Shown in pieces: positions 60,338 through 64,000 of a stretch of DNA of 64,000 nt. The position numbers and the translations under genes were made by a program. Every line of letters starts with the position of its first letter. Position 1 is the first letter of the stretch. The notes under the pieces are model-generated. The model did no database searches and was not told where the DNA came from. It saw only the letters and a list, made by a program, of their open reading frames with translations. The stretch is from AP-15 sp963832875 (GTDB lineage Bacteria; Pseudomonadota; Alphaproteobacteria; ATCC43930; CGMCC-115725). The DNA lies in NCBI GenBank assembly GCA_963832875.1, contig CAWHWB010000003.1, positions 248,001 to 312,000 of the forward strand, written 5' to 3'.

Positions 60338-61267
60338 ATGGTTGCGGTCGCCGAAAGACAGCGCAGAGCATATTCGCCGCTGCGATTTGTCCTCGACCGG
60401 GCGGAAGTGCTCGGGCCGATCCTGCTCGCCCCGGCGACCCTCTACATTCTCCTGCTTGTCGCGATTCCGTTTCTACTTGCCGTTTACTATTCGCTCAGCG
60501 CCTACACGATCTACAATCCGAGCTACCATTTTGTCGGGCTGCGAAACTTCATCCAGGTCGTGCAGAATCCGGTGTTTCAGCGAACGCTGGCCAACACCTT
60601 CATCTTTACCTTCGGCTCGGTGATCATCGGCCTGGTCCTCGGCAAGTTCGGGGCATTGTTGCTGCTGCGCCCGTTCCCGGGGCGGCGGATCGTGCGGGCG
60701 CTGATCATCCTGCCTTGGGTAGTCCCGATAGCGCTCGCCACCGTCGCCTGGGAATGGATGTTCGACTCGCTCTATAGCGTGATCAATTGGACCTTGATCG
60801 CGCTCGGGCTCATGAGTTGGGCGGATGCACCCAATTGGCTCGGCGATCCGACGCTCGCGATGGTGTGCGTGGTTATTGTCAACGCGTGGCGGTTTTTCCC
60901 GTTTGCGATTGTGATCTTTCTCGCCGGCATCACCGCGATCTCGCAGGACGTGATTGACGCCGCGACGGTCGACGGCGCCGGTTTCTGGCGTCGCAACTAC
61001 CAGATCATTTTGCCGATGATCATGCCAATCGTCGTCATCGGGCTGGTATTCGGCGTCGTATTTACATTCACCGACCTCTCCATCGTCTATCTCTTGACGA
61101 TGGGCGGCCCGGTCAACGCAACCTCGGTTCTGGGCTTTCAGGGCTTCCAGGTCGGCATCGTCTCCGGCGATATAGCGCATGGCGCCGCTATCTCGCTGTT
61201 CATGCTGCCGGTGCTGTTCATCCTGGTGATCGTGTTGCTGCGCTTCATCCGGCGACAGGAGATCTGA
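60338..61267 (+). CDS. ABC transporter permease (MalF-like)
   Basis: 309 residues with six membrane helices. The EAA loop (ISQDVIDAATVDGAGFWRRNYQIILPMIMP) that couples to the ATPase lies at about residues 205-235. The N-terminal YILLLVAIPFLLAVYYSLSAY and TFIFTFGSVIIGLVLGKFGALLL are standard for the upstream subunit of sugar importers. It partners with the permease that follows after 1 bp; both are translationally coupled by proximity. Confidence 0.94.
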   Translation: MVAVAERQRRAYSPLRFVLDRAEVLGPILLAPATLYILLLVAIPFLLAVYYSLSAYTIYNPSYHFVGLRNFIQVVQNPVFQRTLANTFIFTFGSVIIGLVLGKFGALLLLRPFPGRRIVRALIILPWVVPIALATVAWEWMFDSLYSVINWTLIALGLMSWADAPNWLGDPTLAMVCVVIVNAWRFFPFAIVIFLAGITAISQDVIDAATVDGAGFWRRNYQIILPMIMPIVVIGLVFGVVFTFTDLSIVYLLTMGGPVNATSVLGFQGFQVGIVSGDIAHGAAISLFMLPVLFILVIVLLRFIRRQEI

Positions 61268-61268
61268 C

Positions 61269-62114
61269 GTGCCGCGTGTCGTCGCCAGCACCGCCCGGGA
61301 AATCTCGTTCTACGGCGCGGTCGCATTCTTCGTCATCATTGCCGCCTTTCCGTTTTATTGGATGCTGATTACCGCGTTCAAAACCAATGCCGATCTCTAT
61401 AACGTCACCAACATTCCGTTTTGGTTCAACGCACCGCCGACGCTGGCGCATTTCCGCTATCTGTTCGAACAGACCCTGTTCCTGCGCTGGCTGCTGAATT
61501 CGCTGATCATCGGCGTCTGCGTCGTCGCCATTACCCTCGTCACCGCGCTCCCTGCCGGCTACAGCCTGGCGCGGATGGGCGGTCGCACCGGCGAAACCGT
61601 CGGGATCGGCATCTTCCTGACCTATCTGGTGCCGACAACCCTGCTGTTCCTGCCGCTCTCGCGGGTCATCAGCGATCTCGGACTGCAGAATTCGATGTGG
61701 GCGCTGGTCTTGGTCTATCCGACCTTCACAATTCCATTCTGCACCTGGCTGTTGATGGGATTCTTCAAAACGGTGCCCCGCGAGATCGAGGAGGCGGCGA
61801 TCGTCGACGGCTGCAGCCTGTTTGGCAGCTTTGTCAAGATGGTGTTGCCGCTGTCGCTGCCTGGCATCCTGACGGTTGTTATCTTCACCTTTACATTGAC
61901 ACTGCAAGAATTCGTCTATGCACTGACTTTTATCTCCGCGTCTGCGCAAAAGCCGATCACGCTCGGGGTCGCGACCGATCTGGTGCGCGGCGACATCTTT
62001 TTCTGGGGCGAGATCATGGCCGGAGCATTGATCGCCAGCATCCCGGTGGCGATCGCCTTCAATCTGTTTCTCGACCGCTTTATCGCCGGCATCACCGGCG
62101 GTGCCGTCAAATAG
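61269..62114 (+). CDS. ABC transporter permease (MalG-like)
   Basis: 281 residues with six membrane helices. EAA loop: KTVPREIEEAAIVDGCSLFGSFVKMVLPLSLPGI. The N-terminal FYGAVAFFVIIAAFPFYWMLITAFKTNADLYN is the usual first helix of the downstream permease in sugar-type importers. GTG start at 61269, one base after the previous stop. Last gene of the operon; convergent with phoB (50 bp). Confidence 0.94.
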   Translation: MPRVVASTAREISFYGAVAFFVIIAAFPFYWMLITAFKTNADLYNVTNIPFWFNAPPTLAHFRYLFEQTLFLRWLLNSLIIGVCVVAITLVTALPAGYSLARMGGRTGETVGIGIFLTYLVPTTLLFLPLSRVISDLGLQNSMWALVLVYPTFTIPFCTWLLMGFFKTVPREIEEAAIVDGCSLFGSFVKMVLPLSLPGILTVVIFTFTLTLQEFVYALTFISASAQKPITLGVATDLVRGDIFFWGEIMAGALIASIPVAIAFNLFLDRFIAGITGGAVK

Positions 62115-62164
62115 CGGGCGGGGGCCGCACGCACCCTCAGTAGGCCGGCCAAGCGAGGGAAGGT

Positions 62165-62860
62165 CTAATCCTCGGCGCGATCGAGGGCGTAGCCGGCGGA
62201 GCGGACGGTGCGCACGAAATCGGGGCCGCCATCGGCGTTCAGCGCCTTGCGCAGGCGGCGGATGTGCACGTCGACGGTGCGGGCCTCGACATAGACGTCG
62301 TGACCCCAGACCGCATCGAGCAGCTGCTCCCGCGAGAACACGCGGCCCGGATGCTGCATCAGGTGGCGCAGCAGGCGGAACTCGGTCGGGCCGAGATGAA
62401 TGGGCTTGCCGTCCCGCGCCACGCGATGCGCGGCGAGATCCATCGCCACTTCGCCGAACTCTAAGGTTTCCTCCGCGGCGTTGGGCTGGGCGCGGCGGAT
62501 CACCGCGCGCAGCCGGGCGCTGAGCTCGCGCAGGCTGAACGGCTTGGCGATGTAATCATCGGCGCCGCTGTCGAGCCCGCGCACCCGGTCGGCCTCTTCG
62601 CCACGGGCGGTCAGCATGATCACCGGCAAGGTTCGGGTCTGCGGCGAGCGCCGGATCTGGCGGCACACCTCGATGCCGGAGATCAACGGCAGCATCCAGT
62701 CGAGCAATACGACATCGGGCCGGCGCTCGGCGATGCGGGTCAGGGCCTCCTCGCCGTTGCCGGCATCGCCGACCTCGAAGCCGTCTTTTTCGAGGTTGTA
62801 GCGCAGGAGGGTGACGAGCGGCGCCTCGTCCTCGACGATCAGCACCAGCGGCTTGGTCAT
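62165..62860 (-). CDS. phoB: Phosphate regulon response regulator PhoB
   Basis: 231 residues: a receiver domain with phospho-acceptor Asp54 (VVLLDWMLPLISGIEVC) and the acidic pair in IVEDEAP, Thr in IMLTARGEE and Lys in DDYIAKPFSLREL, then an OmpR/PhoB winged-helix DNA-binding domain (LGPTEFRLLRHLMQHPGRVFSREQLLDAVWGHDVYVEARTVDVHIRRLRKAL). The VIMLTARGEEADRVRGLDSGADDY sequence is very close to PhoB. Its start overlaps the phoU stop by 4 bp, so transcription runs pstB, phoU, phoB. The sensor kinase phoR is not in this window. Confidence 0.95.
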   Translation of the reverse strand: MTKPLVLIVEDEAPLVTLLRYNLEKDGFEVGDAGNGEEALTRIAERRPDVVLLDWMLPLISGIEVCRQIRRSPQTRTLPVIMLTARGEEADRVRGLDSGADDYIAKPFSLRELSARLRAVIRRAQPNAAEETLEFGEVAMDLAAHRVARDGKPIHLGPTEFRLLRHLMQHPGRVFSREQLLDAVWGHDVYVEARTVDVHIRRLRKALNADGGPDFVRTVRSAGYALDRAED

Positions 62861-63579
62861 GGCTGGGGCCGCTCCGGCCTAATCACTTCGATGCTCGAAT
62901 TGTCGCCTTTCGGCCGCTTCTGGGTTAAGGGCGTCCCATGGACTAGGTAATAGAGATCCTCGGCGATGTTGGTGGCATGGTCGCCGATCCGCTCGATATT
63001 CTTGGCCATGAACAACAGATGGGTCGAAGCACTGATGTTGCGCGGGTCCTCCATCATGTAGGTCAAAAGCTCCCGGAACAGGCTCGCATACATCTCGTCG
63101 AGCTCTTCGTCGCGCATCCACACCGCATAGGCCTTGTCGGCGTCGCGCGCGACATAGGCGTCGATCACATCCTTTACCAGCGCCTCGGCCAGGCGGGCCA
63201 TCCGCGGCAGCGAGTAGACCGGCTGCACTGGCGGCGCCTGATTGAGCGCGATCGCTCGCTTGGCGACATTGGCGGCATAGTCGCACATGCGTTCGAGATC
63301 GCTGCCGATCTTTAGCGCGGCGAAGATCTCGCGCAGATCGCGTGCGACCGGCTGGCGCAAGGCCAATAGCCGCAAGGCCAGATTGTCGAGATCGCGCTGC
63401 AGCTGGTCGACCTTGGCATCGCCTTCGACGACGCTGGCGGCGAGATCGCTGTCGCGCTCGACCACAGCATCGATCGCCACGGCAAGCTGGCTTTCGGCGA
63501 GGCCGCCCATCTCGGTGATGATGTTGTTGAGCTTGCGCAGCTCCTCGTCGTAGCCCTTGACCAGATGCTCGGACGACAT
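62857..63579 (-). CDS. phoU: Phosphate transport regulator PhoU
   Basis: 240-residue helical protein made of two three-helix bundles, each with metal-binding acidic motifs: EIFAALKIGSDLERMCDYAANVAKRA and HLLFMAKNIERIGDHATNIAEDLYYLV. These are the standard PhoU signatures. It works with the Pst transporter and PhoR to repress the phosphate regulon when phosphate is plentiful. It lies between pstB and phoB on the same strand, the common alphaproteobacterial order. Confidence 0.96.
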   Translation of the reverse strand: MSSEHLVKGYDEELRKLNNIITEMGGLAESQLAVAIDAVVERDSDLAASVVEGDAKVDQLQRDLDNLALRLLALRQPVARDLREIFAALKIGSDLERMCDYAANVAKRAIALNQAPPVQPVYSLPRMARLAEALVKDVIDAYVARDADKAYAVWMRDEELDEMYASLFRELLTYMMEDPRNISASTHLLFMAKNIERIGDHATNIAEDLYYLVHGTPLTQKRPKGDNSSIEVIRPERPQP

Positions 63580-63599
63580 CGGCGACGTGCTCCCAGGGC

Positions 63600-64000
63600 T
63601 CAGCCGAAGCGGCCGGTAATGTAGTCTTCGGTCCGCCGTTCTTTCGGATGGGTGAAGATCCGCTCAGTTTCGTCGAACTCGACCAGCTCGCCCAGATACA
63701 TGAAAGCAGTGTAATCCGAGCTGCGCGCCGCTTGCTGCATGTTATGGGTGACGATGGCGATGCAATAATCGGACTTCAGCTCGGCGATCAGCTCCTCGAT
63801 GCGCTGGGTCGAGATCGGGTCGAGCGCCGAGGCGGGCTCGTCGAGCAGCAATATCTGGGGCTCGACCGCGATCGCGCGGGCGATGCACAGCCGCTGCTGC
63901 TGGCCCCCGGACAGGCTGAGCCCGCTCTGTTTCAGCTTGTCCTTGACCTCCTCCCACAGCGCGGCGCGGCGCAGCGCCGACTCGATGCGGTCGTCGAGGT
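63600..64000 (-). CDS. pstB: Phosphate ABC transporter ATP-binding protein PstB (partial)
   Basis: The C-terminal ~133 residues only; the 5' part lies beyond the end of the window. Present are LWEEVKDKL, the signature SLSGGQQQRLCIARAIAVEP, Walker B ILLLDEPASALDP and the switch VTHNMQQAARSSDYTAFMYLGELVEFD, ending at 63600. DPISTQRIEELIAELK and THNMQQAAR are PstB-typical. It is the ATPase of the high-affinity phosphate importer and precedes phoU by 20 bp in the transcription direction. Confidence 0.95.
   Translation of the reverse strand, partial: LDDRIESALRRAALWEEVKDKLKQSGLSLSGGQQQRLCIARAIAVEPQILLLDEPASALDPISTQRIEELIAELKSDYCIAIVTHNMQQAARSSDYTAFMYLGELVEFDETERIFTHPKERRTEDYITGRFG

Noticed and set aside
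1..64000. tRNA, rRNA, CRISPR array or prophage
   Set aside because: No cloverleaf-like gene in the gaps, no array of regularly spaced identical repeats and no phage structural genes were seen by reading; the 16 bp tandem array has no spacers.

Overview
The window is GC-rich chromosomal DNA, densely coded on both strands. It suggests an alphaproteobacterium, probably related to Rhodospirillales: there is a DUF2794 gene, Flp-type pilins, intracellular PHA depolymerase, EpmA/EF-P, gpmI-ctpA-rppH in series, and pstB-phoU-phoB. No tRNA, rRNA or CRISPR array was seen. The placement is inferred from gene content only.

Left third (1-27 kb): recQ; three small Flp pilins and a GT87-like membrane protein; two divergent NtaA-type flavin monooxygenases with a double-length CaiB-type CoA-transferase; DUF2794; an LhgO-like FAD oxidoreductase; alanine dehydrogenase; a methyltransferase; apt; a Mla/MCE lipid-transport operon (permease with STAS, ATPase, MCE protein, auxiliary lipoprotein); a glutathione transferase; two c-type cytochromes; a patatin homologue without its catalytic residues; PHA depolymerase; and a beta-keto acid cleavage enzyme followed by both subunits of a CoA-transferase.

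Middle (27-43 kb): rppH, ctpA and gpmI on the minus strand, an MFS transporter, epmA divergent from efp, an inositol monophosphatase, a MotA/TolQ-like plus OmpA/MotB-like pair with a lipoprotein, a CLC chloride channel pseudogene, a luciferase-like monooxygenase, ribokinase, an isochorismatase-fold hydrolase and a frameshifted HpcH/HpaI aldolase.

A small accessory island lies at about 43.1-47 kb. It holds a HEPN-domain remnant, about 1 kb of AT-rich DNA without a recognisable gene, a multiply frameshifted IS1595-type transposase, and a periplasmic binding protein gene flanked by two diverged copies of a ~136 bp repeat.

Right third (47-64 kb): a Rieske ferredoxin, an enolase-superfamily enzyme, cyclopropane fatty acid synthase, small and large membrane proteins, a channel, a methyltransferase interrupted by one TGA, a MarR regulator divergent from an intact CLC channel, a glycosyltransferase, a frameshifted LpxH-like phosphoesterase, a complete sugar-type ABC importer operon preceded by four 16 bp tandem repeats, and the phosphate regulon genes phoB, phoU and pstB (cut by the window end).

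The most distinctive signals are the cluster of disrupted genes between 37.9 and 57.5 kb, the exact 16 bp tandem array before the ABC operon, the pseudo-patatin beside phaZ, and the repeat pair around the island binding-protein gene. I did not find a clear, wholly new multi-gene system.
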